Positions 55,901 to 63,877 of a stretch of DNA of 64,000 nucleotides are shown here, one piece after another. The notes below the pieces were generated by a model. The model ran no database searches and was not told the DNA's origin. It was given only the letters and a program-made list of their open reading frames with translations. Both the position numbers and the translations under genes were made by a program. This DNA comes from JAIPDZ01 sp034522175. Lineage in GTDB: Bacteria > Desulfobacterota > DSM-4660 > Desulfatiglandales > Desulfatiglandaceae. Each line of letters starts with the position of its first letter. Positions within the stretch are counted from its first letter, which is position 1. The DNA is taken from contig JAXHLQ010000001.1 of assembly GCA_034522175.1 (NCBI GenBank), positions 3,596,001 through 3,660,000 of the forward strand, given 5' to 3'.

Positions 55901-56094
55901 TTCAGGTCCGTATCCAGGACCAAAAGGGGCGATCGAACCGTCTCCACAATACTTTCGGCGTATCGACGGGCCTCCTCGGCCGCAAGCTCAACCGATATAC
56001 CTTCGGCTGTCGATTTTTCCAGCGCGGCATTCTGCGAGCGCGATTCCGTCAGTTCATCTATAAGCTCCTTCTTTGTCTTATGATCATTTTTCAT
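52939..56094 (-). CDS. Hybrid histidine kinase with five PAS domains and a receiver
   Basis: A 1051-residue cytoplasmic kinase from ATG 56094 (GGGGGA 4 bases upstream; ATG 56106 is the alternative). Five PAS units run from about 45 to 665, several ending DITDRKR or DITERK. The HisKA motif LTGGVAHDFNNLL (His about 689), the ATPase boxes (NACDAMPEGG, DTGCGMSSEI, GTGLGLPTVYG) and a receiver (LLLTDVVMPGGMNGREL) follow. No transmembrane helix or signal is seen, so it senses a cytoplasmic cue. It heads the HD-GYP gene, 64 bases downstream. Confidence 0.9.
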   Translation of the reverse strand: MKNDHKTKKELIDELTESRSQNAALEKSTAEGISVELAAEEARRYAESIVETVRSPLLVLDTDLKIISANRYFYTIFNVIPSETLGCFIYDLGNKQWDIPLLRELLEEILPEKETFDDFEVVHDFQDIGHKVMLLNARQVYRKDVDAGMILLAIEDITDRKRQEALLTESEERYRRLFETANDGIVLLEKGEGKITHANPAAEKMLGYTTKDSLGNKLKDIGVLLDLGDFQTTMQILNKNGIIKYDDVPVKTKAGQHIDTDIYLVDRAKLVQCNIRDITEHKRAEQEALRESEELFRSYLEYAPDGVYAADLEGNFLYGNLKCEEIIGYGREELIGRNFLELNILPEKSLNKAAQLLQANMEGKSTGPDEIELVSKEGRHIPVEISTSVVHNKGQRIVLAFVRDITERKQAEEALRKSEEKFRWVLDNMADVITVMDMNLGFTYVSPSIMRLRGYTVEEAVAQTFEQVMTPESLQISAKVFEEEMTLEAGGTADPNRIRIVEVEQYRKDGSIVWMENHLSFMRDEAQKPVGIISVSHDITDRKRAEAEMERLTTAIEQVREMIVITDPEGTIQYVNPAFESVTGYSRQEAMGQNLRMLKSGKQDHTFYQNLWNTIASGKTWEGRMVNKRKDGKLFTEDALISPVLDTSGRILNYVAVKRDITEKLGLEEQFNQAQKMESIGRLTGGVAHDFNNLLTTIIGNADLLRSELDKESPLHEYMTDISDAAKRAANLTRQLLTFSRNQILQPEVVDLNEAVSDMKNMLRRIVRENIELTTVLAPELGKVMTDIGQIEQVIMNLVVNACDAMPEGGKLTIETADVELDERYARTHLAVTPGPHVMLAVSDTGCGMSSEILDQVFEPFFTTKEKGKGTGLGLPTVYGIVKQSKGDIRVYSEPGKGTSFKIYLPRVDRDVEREKKKAVSQASPGGSETILVVEDEEQVRNLAVTILTGYGYRVLTAGNGPEAVETAEGHEGPIHLLLTDVVMPGGMNGRELADALTGLRPEMKVLFMSGYTDNAIGHHGDLDAGVNFLQKPFTSDALSRKVREALDTED

Positions 56095-56104
56095 AGCGTC
56101 CCCC

Positions 56105-56212
56105 ATGGCTAACTATTTGAAATTCGGACTGATATCAACAAACCTGGAAAATCAATACTTCTATAGGGAGTTGAGGGACGGGGCTAATTACATAAGTTTA
56201 TTATTTACTTAG
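56105..56212 (+). pseudogene. 5' fragment of an unknown gene, shared with the window's right end
   Basis: A 35-codon frame beginning MANYLKFGLISTNLENQ. The same first 16-17 codons recur at 63951-64000 with four base differences, all synonymous third positions, which suggests protein-coding constraint. Here the frame runs into a palindrome and stops at TAG, so it looks truncated. I do not recognise the family. No ribosome binding site is visible. Its start is divergent to, and nearly overlaps, the hybrid kinase start. Confidence 0.45.
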
Positions 56213-56221
56213 CCTCGTCCC
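56175..56221. repeat. Imperfect palindrome
   Basis: GGGACGGGGCTAA (56175-56187) and TTAGCCTCGTCCC (56209-56221) are inverted repeats with one mismatch and a 21-base AT-rich loop. It could be a REP-type element or the scar at which the neighbouring fragments were joined. Confidence 0.5.
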
Positions 56222-56230
56222 CAATCACCA

Positions 56231-56364
56231 CGGCAGGTGTTCAAAGCGGTCACATCCCCATAAAGCGGTTCATAGGATGTTTCCTCTTCAGAGGGCTTGA
56301 CACTTTTTTCCAACAACCATGCGATCTGCTGTAGGCGGTCTTGATCATTCTCTTCTCTGTTCAT
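56231..56364 (-). pseudogene. Truncated duplicate of the PocR kinase 5' end
   Basis: 134 bases nearly identical to the first 44 codons of the PocR hybrid kinase at 51517-51650 (begins MNREENDQDRLQQIAWLLEK, ends at CTGCCG). Identity starts exactly at the ATG and stops abruptly at 56231. Only a handful of bases differ, so the duplication is recent. The rest of the gene is absent here. Confidence 0.8.
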
Positions 56365-56492
56365 TTCTCGTGCACCTTCCGCGTTCACCTTTCATTCATC
56401 ACTATTCATTTTTTCATTATTCACTCTTCATTCAGCTCTCGGAACATAAAATTCGGAAGCCGAAGTTCGGAACAAATGACGTTCGTAAACAT

Positions 56493-56531
56493 AAAAAAGC
56501 CCCGGCGCGCTCACGCGTACCCGGGCATTTT
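56493..56531 (+). terminator. Possible terminator hairpin
   Basis: AAAAAGCCC ... GGGCATTTT (56494-56502, 56523-56531) with an inner GCGCG/CGCGT pairing, flanked by A and T runs on the two sides. It could act on either strand. The surrounding 56365-56575 holds no gene. Confidence 0.4.
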
Positions 56532-56583
56532 CGGGCTGGTTAAAGCAAGTCCGATTAGCCTTAAATAAGGTGTAAAGAGAGAG

Positions 56584-57883
56584 GGATCATCCGGTTAATG
56601 AGTACGCTTGAGAATGTAGGTGGTAGAGCCTGAGTTTGAAATAGACCATATCTCTGAATCCATAAGCTTGTCGTTTAAGGGTTTTGATTTTGTTATTGAT
56701 ACCTTCTATAGGGCCGCAAGAGATGGGGTGGATGTAGTAATTGAGGAGACCGTGACTGTACTGCATGAGTGTGTTGGCGACCTTTTTAAGTTGGCTGATA
56801 TTTGAGGAGGCCGCATCATTGCACCATGCATCCAAGAATGGAATAGCCTCTTCCATAGATGGCTTGTCCCAAAAGTCTCTAAGTTGCTCCTTCATCGTAT
56901 GGATCGTAAATAGAGGGGCATTGACCTCAAGAAGACTCTGTAGCCGATTCTGTTTTTCTTCCGTGAGATTCTCATAGTTTTTTAAGAGGAGAAATCGGGT
57001 TCCTTTTAAGACTTGTTTGCCATCTTCATCCAGTTGGTTTTGCTGTTCTCGTCTGAGATCCTCAATGGCCCGATTCATAAGAGCAGAAATATGGTACCGA
57101 TCAAACACAATAGCGACATCTGGGAGATGGTTCTCCACGGCAGAGATAAACGCCTTGCTCATATCCATAGCAATGGCCTCAAGATGAGGCGATTCCTTTT
57201 TCAGCTTTTTTAGAAAGGGCTCGATGGCGTCTCCGCTTTTTCCTTCAACGGCATGCAGAATACGACCCGATTCCAGGTCTACAAAGATACTCATATAGGA
57301 ATGACCCTTACGAATGCTGAACTCGTCGAGAGCAATGTATTTCAAATCCTTCAACGGAGGCGCTTTATATCGCCTCTTAAGGTGATCCTTATGGATGTCT
57401 TTGATCAAATCCCAGCCCACAGACAAAAGGGTCGCTGCACCCGAAATGGTCATCCAGTGAAGGAGATCCAAGGCGAAATCCGCGAACCTTCTTGTATGTC
57501 TTGCTTTACCTTTTACAAAAGGAAGTCTGGGCCATCTCAAAGCACCGCAGTCCTCACAACGGATTCTCCAGATCCTCAAAACCAGAAAGGTCTGACGGGA
57601 ACCAATTGGAATCATTCTCAAAAGTCGCTGCTTGACGCCCTTACGCCGGAGCGTTTTAAAACTCCTGCACTCCGGGCAGCGTTCCAGGGAGGATGTCACT
57701 TCAGCATGAAGAAAGATGCGTCCTCTCTCGTATTTTGTGGAAATGTACTTGACTCCTCTCAAACCAAAAGCATGATAGAGCAATGAGGTGGACATGACGA
57801 ATACCTCCTTTTTAGGGATACTTAGAAAGGTATCAGTCTATTCACCTCTTTTCAATTTACCGTACTCATTTGCCGGAAGAACC
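56584..57883 (-). mobile_element. ISL3-type insertion sequence, copy 1
   Basis: A 1300-bp element encoding one transposase on the minus strand. The terminal inverted repeats are GGTTCTTCCGGCAAATGAG (at 57883 inward) and GGATCATCCGGTTAATGAG (at 56584 inward), 19 of the first 24 positions matching. It is flanked by a perfect 8-bp direct repeat AGAGAGAG (56576-56583 and 57884-57891), the duplication length known for ISL3. Boundaries were fixed by comparison with copy 2, where identity ends at the same bases. Confidence 0.92.
56587..57795 (-). CDS. ISL3 family transposase
   Basis: A 402-residue intact transposase. N-terminal zinc-finger-like cysteines (CPECRSFKTL, IRCEDCGALRWPRLPF), then the catalytic domain with the DDE-type acidic residues (YIALDEFSIRKGHSYMSIF, AIAMDMSKAFISAV, CGPIEGINNKIKTLKRQAYG with the late Glu). 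A ribosome binding site AAAGGAGG lies upstream. The stop lies just inside the terminal repeat. Apart from one residue and the frameshift it is identical to copy 2. Confidence 0.92.
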   Translation of the reverse strand: MSTSLLYHAFGLRGVKYISTKYERGRIFLHAEVTSSLERCPECRSFKTLRRKGVKQRLLRMIPIGSRQTFLVLRIWRIRCEDCGALRWPRLPFVKGKARHTRRFADFALDLLHWMTISGAATLLSVGWDLIKDIHKDHLKRRYKAPPLKDLKYIALDEFSIRKGHSYMSIFVDLESGRILHAVEGKSGDAIEPFLKKLKKESPHLEAIAMDMSKAFISAVENHLPDVAIVFDRYHISALMNRAIEDLRREQQNQLDEDGKQVLKGTRFLLLKNYENLTEEKQNRLQSLLEVNAPLFTIHTMKEQLRDFWDKPSMEEAIPFLDAWCNDAASSNISQLKKVANTLMQYSHGLLNYYIHPISCGPIEGINNKIKTLKRQAYGFRDMVYFKLRLYHLHSQAYSLTG

Positions 57884-57891
57884 AGAGAGAG

Positions 57892-58236
57892 CAAGATTTG
57901 CGCCATAAAATGATCGGACATGTCAGCTCACCTCGTGACGTCGTGACCGATGGGCACCCGCCTCTACCAGGCCCACATTCAAGTTTGCCCATCGGATGTT
58001 CGGTTGTGGGGGCAGGTGTTTCTTTTTTCAAGGAAAAGCATAGAGGCAAGGTCCCTGGATGTCAAGGAGGAAATGGGTGGAACGCGCCCGCCTGCCTCGC
58101 GTGGCGACGCAATGCGGGCAGGGAGCTCGGAACGGTGAACGGAGGAATTGCAGGGCCATCCAGCCATCCAGGATTATCTTGATAAATTGGATCGAAAAGC
58201 TCTACTTTGTCGGAAAGCACTTCTTCGGAGGCATCC
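57892..58236. other. Intergenic accessory DNA, nothing recognised
   Basis: 345 bases between the IS and the antitoxin fragment. Several short frames exist on both strands, but none shows a family motif. It may contain decayed cassette-like genes. Confidence 0.4.
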
Positions 58237-58425
58237 ATGCAAAGCGTATCTGTTGGGGAATTGAAATCCCGTTTTTCTGAAATCCTGGAGCGTGTCAGAG
58301 AAGGGGAAGAGATTGTCATCAACTTCGGAAAACAGTGCACCAAGGAGGATGTTCTGGCCCTCCGACCGTTTCTTGTCTTTCACTCCTCATTCCGTGTTGT
58401 TATCCATGCAAGACGCCGGGAATGA
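58237..58425 (+). pseudogene. Phd/YefM-type antitoxin fragment
   Basis: From ATG 58237, with GGAGG six bases upstream, the first 27 codons read MQSVSVGELKSRFSEILERV then REGEEIVI, the classic Phd/YefM dimer and DNA-binding half. The sequence then departs from the family and ends after a Ser/His/Arg-rich stretch, and no toxin gene follows. It is probably a truncated antitoxin, free of its toxin. A divergent but live antitoxin is less likely. Confidence 0.65.
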
Positions 58426-58829
58426 ATAGAGGTTAAAATCTTATGGTATCAAAAAGCGTGTGATATCCATGTGGAGTTGGATGAGTCTGCTGCCTTTTGC
58501 TATGATTTGCCGGTTATCCGACTGCAGGGAAAGTTATGCGTAAATCACGGTGGCCAAGTTACCCTACCTGCTCCATTCAACGCTGCATTAAACCTTCAAC
58601 TTCCACCATGTGAAGACTACCAAAACCATTCTTCAAGGAAACCGGTGGCTTAGAGACACAACATAACGTGCATGCTGGTGGCATCTCAGACACCCAGAAA
58701 ATGTCATGCCTACCATATCAATGTTTCATGTTTTGACCAATGATATCAATAGGATGGAAATATAGGTAAGCTGCACCCGGGAGTGTCGCCACCATCAGTA
58801 TCGTAGGGTTGAATTTTGAAGCACCCGAT
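58426..58829. other. Intergenic accessory DNA
   Basis: 404 bases with no recognisable gene. A 60-codon frame ending at 58653 has no motif. Its last bases belong to the dispersed repeat at 58609-58659. Confidence 0.4.
58609..58659 (+). repeat. Dispersed 51-bp repeat, copy A
   Basis: About 41 of 51 positions match the stretch 63878-63928 (shared core ATTCTTCAA, GAAACCGGT, TTAGA). The two copies lie just outside or inside the IS-flanked island and are in the same orientation. Origin unknown. Confidence 0.5.
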
Positions 58830-59626
58830 TTACTGTTGCAGTTGAACTTCAGCTAACCTGGGCATGGCGTTAGCTTCCAATCCCTCGCTAAGTTCCTCTA
58901 CTTTTTTTGAAAGCTGAGCTATAGCTCTCTGCTGTTCTTTCACCACTTTAGTCAAAACCGCCACCACGTCCATTGGGCTCATGCCTTTCCTATCCTTAGT
59001 GGCCACAAGAGCTGGAGCTTCTTCAGCTATAAAGCCCACGTGCTTTTCATTTCTGTCAGCCTTGTACGCGAATTCAACCGGTTTAAGTGCTTCTAATGCC
59101 TCAAGAGCCTCGTGTGTTGCCAGCTGCCTAATACCAGTTTTGTATTCCCTGCTCGATGCATTGGTCCACACACCACCAGTTGAACAATATGCCCCACTCC
59201 CCATCTGAAGCGGATATGAAGGACTTTTTGTACCAATTCCCAGGTTCCCCCTTGTGGATTGAGCACCAAGTTTTTCCATGCTACGCCTTCTTGAAGTGCA
59301 AATATCTCAGCATAATCCTGAGACGCTCCAACATTCCAACCGAAGTAGATGTTTTTCTGATTTGTTGATGCTTTGTCAGTTATGACGATCCCTCGGTTGC
59401 CAGTATTCTGACCAAGTACAAAGGGCGCGCTTCCCCATGCCGAGGCGCCGTTTGTGAGTAGCCTGGCTGCTGTATAAGTTGATCCGTTGTCTTCCACCTT
59501 AAACGTTGTTGCGCCGCTTTCATTCTTTATAATCAGCTTGTCCCCAGCCAATGTGTAAGTCGGCATAATAAGACAAAGAAAAAACGTGAGAAAATTGTAC
59601 ATCACAATTTTTCTTATTTTTCTCAT
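58830..59626 (-). CDS. Exported protein with C-terminal S74 intramolecular chaperone domain, frameshifted
   Basis: About 265 residues. A signal peptide (MYNFLTFFLCLIMPTYTLAG region) is followed by a repetitive beta-type part (KLIIKNESGATTFKVEDNG, IYFGWNVGASQDYAEIFA) and, in another frame, a peptidase S74 chaperone domain (SREYKTGIRQL, VEFAYKADRNEKHVGFIAEE, MDVVAVLTKVVKEQQRAI). Adding one base to the CCCCC run 59247-59251 joins them. S74 domains are best known from phage tail fibres, where they self-cleave after trimerisation; here the protein looks secreted. AAGGAGGT precedes ATG 59626. It lies 63 bases after the metalloprotease gene. Confidence 0.8.
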
Positions 59627-59689
59627 GATAAGACCTCCTTCTGTTCTCATTTTATCTATCTGTTATTGCTTTCCAATATCATTTTTGGA

Positions 59690-61714
59690 TTACTCTATGA
59701 CTAATCTATCAACTTCAACAGTCCCACCACCCCCAGTAATGGTCAGTGAGTTGATGTTCGTGTTAGACGACTGTGTCGTGAAAGTGGAGTCCCATCCACC
59801 CGAAAGGGTTAACTCTTTGGATGTATCTGAAGCTGGAACATCAATCTTGATAATTGAATTAGAGACCCAGCTACCCCCCCAGAGATATTGGCCATCCCAG
59901 GTCATTCCATAAGCTCTTCCATATTTGAAAGCCGAATCGTTACATGATTCGAGCACAGCGCCTGTTGCCGGATCGAGCATGTAAATCCCATTACTGGTAG
60001 ATACCCAGAGATGAGTACCGTCCCATGCCAAACCATAAGGATATTCCTCTTCAAAATCCGGCGCATTAAAGGACATTAACACTTGGCCGTTCTCTGGATT
60101 AAGCTTATAAATTTTGTAACTAAACCACTCGCTCACCCATAAGTTTGTTCCGTCCCAGGCAAGCCCTGAAGATATGCCAGAAGGGGCCGGAATTGAACCA
60201 ATAACGGCTCCGGATTTAGACAGCTCATAGATTTTATCATCCAGATAATCCACACTCCAAAGATACGTGCCATCAAAAGCAAGGCCCATTGGTCTTGAAC
60301 CCAGAGAGCTTTTCCCTGGAGCATCAAAAGAGGAAAGAATATTTCCAGCAGTGTCAATTTTGAAAATTATGCCAGGATAAGTGGTTGCGGACCCTCCCTC
60401 TGATGCCCATAGATACCCATTATCCCACACCAGTCCACAGGTTTCATCATCAGGCGCCGTAATAGTATCAACAACAACGCAGTTTCCATTTGCTTGCCCG
60501 GATTCTGGGGGTTTGAGACTTATAAAATACTCTTCCTCAATATCTTTTTCTCGTTGTAGCTGTATGGTTCTCATTTCCTCGATGACATCCCCTGCCTCCC
60601 TCACACTGGGTGGCATTAAGGTTGTCGTAGTCAATGATGACTCCCCGCCTTCCTGGAGTGTTTTGTTCGATGAATTAAAGTAGATATTTTCGGCGTAGGT
60701 CCCTGCTCGTATCTTTATCAAAGATCCAGCGCTTGCAGCCGCTATGGCTGATTGAATCGTTGTGTAGCATGGAGAGTTGCCATTGCATGAGCTATCTCCT
60801 TTGTTAACATAGAGCACGGCAGAGGGTTGTTGGCCACCCTGGGTAATCGTGACCGTTTTACCTGCAATAGTCATTGTCCCTGTGCGAGAACTGGTGCTTG
60901 ATTTTGATGAAACAGAATAGAATACCGTTCCACTTCCGCTTCCACTACTGCCTGATGTTATGGTTATCCAACTGCTGTTGCTTGTGGCCGTCCAGGCACA
61001 TCCGTTTGAAGTTGTAACACTCACCGTACCCGTTCCACCTGGGTTACTGAATGATTCGTATCTTGGTGAGATACTATAACTGCAAGGTTCGCCCGAAGGA
61101 TACAAATACGTGATGCCATCTTTATCATCCTGAGCTAATGTTCTCTTCTTTGTCTCTCCTTTTGAACCGTATCCATACATGGTTTTTTCAGAATCAGAGG
61201 AACTGTAAAGGTCTGCCAAACTCAATGAATGTCCAAATTCATGAGTGCCAATATTTTGTACATCATAGGCGGTAGACGAGCCATCAGTCTCATATGTGTA
61301 ATCCGTGTTAAACTCGATATCGGTATCTACGATTCTTCCCGTTGAAGTATAGTACCATATGGTGTTAACTGCCAAAGTCCCAGTTGATCCCATTGAATTA
61401 AAACACGTTCGATTAACTCCATCATTTGTCCCACATGATGAACTTGAAGAAGTCCCACCATAGACAAAAGTGAAAGAAGAGGTGCTTACATCATTCCATG
61501 TCTGCATTGATGCTTGAATGGCAGAAAGGCTTCCAGAAGGCCCTCCAGACGTGTTAATGCGATAGCTCGCACTTGAGGTGCTCCATTTTATGTCCTTGCC
61601 TCCAGATGTTTTATTCACTTTGTAAGCATAGGAAGTTGAGCACCAAATTGTCATGAGGAAAGCAACAATCAAATGTCTAATGACTGACTTTGGTATGTAT
61701 TGTTTAAGTGTCAT
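59690..61714 (-). CDS. Secreted matrixin-like metalloprotease with BACON and beta-propeller-like regions
   Basis: A 674-residue exported protein. After a signal peptide (LIVAFLMTIWCSTSYA) comes a matrixin-like protease (about 31-205) with GTHEFGHSLSLADLY: His158, Glu159, His162 and Asp168 as probable third ligand, and a Met-turn TMYGYG (179). A BACON domain follows (about 215-300; CAWTATSNSSWITI, SRTGTMTIAGKTVTITQGG), then a short beta-helix-like part (YTTIQSAIAAASAGSLIKIRAGTY) and repeated WDG units (GLAWDGTNLWVSE, GLAWDGTHLWVST, GMTWDGQYLWGGS) resembling a propeller. BACON suggests glycan or surface binding. Coupled by ATGA to the upstream partner gene. Confidence 0.85.
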   Translation of the reverse strand: MTLKQYIPKSVIRHLIVAFLMTIWCSTSYAYKVNKTSGGKDIKWSTSSASYRINTSGGPSGSLSAIQASMQTWNDVSTSSFTFVYGGTSSSSSCGTNDGVNRTCFNSMGSTGTLAVNTIWYYTSTGRIVDTDIEFNTDYTYETDGSSTAYDVQNIGTHEFGHSLSLADLYSSSDSEKTMYGYGSKGETKKRTLAQDDKDGITYLYPSGEPCSYSISPRYESFSNPGGTGTVSVTTSNGCAWTATSNSSWITITSGSSGSGSGTVFYSVSSKSSTSSRTGTMTIAGKTVTITQGGQQPSAVLYVNKGDSSCNGNSPCYTTIQSAIAAASAGSLIKIRAGTYAENIYFNSSNKTLQEGGESSLTTTTLMPPSVREAGDVIEEMRTIQLQREKDIEEEYFISLKPPESGQANGNCVVVDTITAPDDETCGLVWDNGYLWASEGGSATTYPGIIFKIDTAGNILSSFDAPGKSSLGSRPMGLAFDGTYLWSVDYLDDKIYELSKSGAVIGSIPAPSGISSGLAWDGTNLWVSEWFSYKIYKLNPENGQVLMSFNAPDFEEEYPYGLAWDGTHLWVSTSNGIYMLDPATGAVLESCNDSAFKYGRAYGMTWDGQYLWGGSWVSNSIIKIDVPASDTSKELTLSGGWDSTFTTQSSNTNINSLTITGGGGTVEVDRLVIE

Positions 61715-62237
61715 TTTATTGCTCTTATTTTGTCTACAAGCTCATTTACGGGGATAACGTTATCAATAGCATTTTTCCTGTCCGTAATTGTAAATCCTGT
61801 TTTCCTTGCAATTCCGTCATTTCCAATCTTGTAAACCCCTTGAGCCCTTCCTACTATGCTACGGATTAAACCAGCTTTTTTTCTTTTTCAGGTTCCAAGA
61901 ATAGAATTACATTTTCTCCCTTTTTGAGTGACGGGGTATCTGATACCCTCATGCCGACGTCACCGACTTCACCGCCTCTATATTCTACCGTAACCCTACT
62001 GTCTCTTACCTTGCCTTTGACAGCCTCAGAAACAAGAACTGTTGCTCTTGTAACAATAGAGCTCCCATCCTCATTCCATTGAGACTTGACATCTTCCACC
62101 TCACCAATGACGACAGTCTCGGAGGCTCTTGTGAGTTCCTCTGTGCTAAGACCTACCATAAGAGCTGACGCTTGAGAGGCTAAGAAGATAAAAACCATCC
62201 AAGATAGAAACCCAAAGGCAAAAAAACGTCTTATCAT
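61711..62237 (-). CDS. Exported protein coupled to the metalloprotease, frameshifted
   Basis: About 175 residues from ATG 62237 (GGAG 7 bases upstream). A signal peptide (FFAFGFLSWMVFIFLASQ then ASA) precedes a beta-rich domain (LTRASETVVIGEVEDVKSQW, TVLVSEAVKGKVRDSRVTV, GGEVGDVGMRVSDTP, KKGENVILFLEP). The frame as written stops at 61866; adding one A to the T7 run at 61876-61882 lets it continue (GLIRSIVGRAQGVYKIGN ... ELVDKIRAIK) to TGA 61711-61713, which overlaps the protease ATG. Function unknown; an inhibitor, chaperone or docking partner of the protease is inference. Confidence 0.72.
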
Positions 62238-62528
62238 GGCAATACTCCATTTTTCAGTGTCTTCAATTTGCATTTTCCATGACGGATTCCGCCGGCCTTG
62301 AAACCACTCTAGGGGACAACCTACCTCACATGACCACCGGGCTCAAGTCCCTTTCACTCACAGCGTTAACTTCCAAAAACACACCATACTTCCTCAATGT
62401 TAACTTTTAAGCAAAACTCAACATTCATCATATATAACATTCATGTGTATGGGGTGCCATAACGAGCTACTGACTTCACAGCTGAATTGATGTATTCGTG
62501 CATTAATCACCCCACCCAAATGCGCGCA
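62238..62528. other. Upstream region of the secreted-protein operon
   Basis: About 290 bases with no gene and no strong promoter match. The 8-bp target duplication of the second IS copy follows immediately. Confidence 0.4.
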
Positions 62529-62536
62529 AATTTATT

Positions 62537-63835
62537 GGTTCTTCCGGCAAATGAGTACGGTAAATTGAAAAGAGGTGAATAGACTGATACCTTTCTAAGT
62601 ATCCCTAAAAAGGAGGTATTCGTCATGTCCACCTCATTGCTCTATCATGCTTTTGGTTTGAGAGGAGTCAAGTACATTTCCACAAAATACGAGAGAGGAC
62701 GCATCTTTCTTCACGCTGAAGTGACATCCTCCCTGGAACGCTGCCCGGAGTGCAGGAGTTTTAAAACGCTCCGGCGTAAGGGCGTCAAGCAGCGACTTTT
62801 GAGAATGATTCCAATTGGTTCCCGTCAGACCTTTCTGGTTTTGAGGATCTGGAGAATCCGTTGTGAGGACTGCGGTGCTTTGAGATGGCCCAGACTTCCT
62901 TTTGTAAAGGTAAAGCAAGACATACAAGAAGGTTCGCGGATTTCGCCTTGGATCTCCTTCACTGGATGACCATTTCGGGTGCAGCGACCCTTTTGTCTGT
63001 GGGCTGGGATTTGATCAAAGACATCCATAAGGATCACCTTAAGAGGCGATATAAAGCGCCTCCGTTGAAGGATTTGAAATACATTGCTCTCGACGAGTTC
63101 AGCATTCGTAAGGGTCATTCCTATATGAGTATCTTTGTAGACCTGGAATCGGGTCGTATTCTGCATGCCGTTGAAGGAAAAAGCGGAGACGCCATCGAGC
63201 CCTTTCTAAAAAAGCTGAAAAAGGAATCGCCTCATCTTGAGGCCATTGCTATGGATATGAGCAAGGCGTTTATCTCTGCCGTGGAGAACCATCTCCCAGA
63301 TGTCGCTATTGTGTTTGATCGGTACCATATTTCTGCTCTTATGAATCGGGCCATTGAGGATCTCAGACGAGAACAGCAAAACCAACTGGATGAAGATGGC
63401 AAACAAGTCTTAAAAGGAACCCGATTTCTCCTCTTAAAAAACTATGAGAATCTCACGGAAGAAGAACAGAATCGGCTACAGAGTCTTCTTGAGGTCAATG
63501 CCCCTCTATTTACGATCCATACGATGAAGGAGCAACTTAGAGACTTTTGGGACAAGCCATCTATGGAAGAGGCTATTCCATTCTTGGATGCATGGTGCAA
63601 TGATGCGGCCTCCTCAAATATCAGCCAACTTAAAAAGGTCGCCAACACACTCATGCAGTACAGTCACGGTCTCCTCAATTACTACATCCACCCCATCTCT
63701 TGCGGCCCTATAGAAGGTATCAATAACAAAATCAAAACCCTTAAACGACAAGCTTATGGATTCAGAGATATGGTCTATTTCAAACTCAGGCTCTACCACC
63801 TACATTCTCAAGCGTACTCATTAACCGGATGATCC
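62537..63835 (+). mobile_element. ISL3-type insertion sequence, copy 2
   Basis: A 1299-bp element, nearly identical to copy 1 but in opposite orientation. The ends are the same imperfect inverted repeats. It is flanked by the perfect 8-bp direct repeat AATTTATT (62529-62536 and 63836-63843). The one-base length difference is the deletion in its transposase gene. Confidence 0.93.
62625..63832 (+). pseudogene. ISL3 family transposase, frameshifted copy
   Basis: Matches the copy 1 transposase residue for residue except Lys to Glu in NLTEEEQNRL. The AAAA run of copy 1 is AAA at 62906-62908 here, so the written frame breaks after LPFVK and resumes from about 62910 in the next frame. The early part holds the zinc-finger cysteines and the later part the catalytic residues. 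Either a dead copy complemented by copy 1, or a homopolymer sequencing slip. Confidence 0.88.
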
Positions 63836-63877
63836 AATTTATTGAACCCTACCAAATCAAACATTAAAATTCAAGTG

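Noticed and set aside
57884..58829. Possible integron cassette array, given small broken genes
   Set aside because: No attC-like core sites could be matched around the antitoxin fragment or the 51-bp repeats, and no integrase gene is present.
56584..63835. The two IS copies as ends of one composite transposon
   Set aside because: Each copy has its own matched 8-bp target duplication, whereas a composite insertion would leave matching repeats only at the outer ends.
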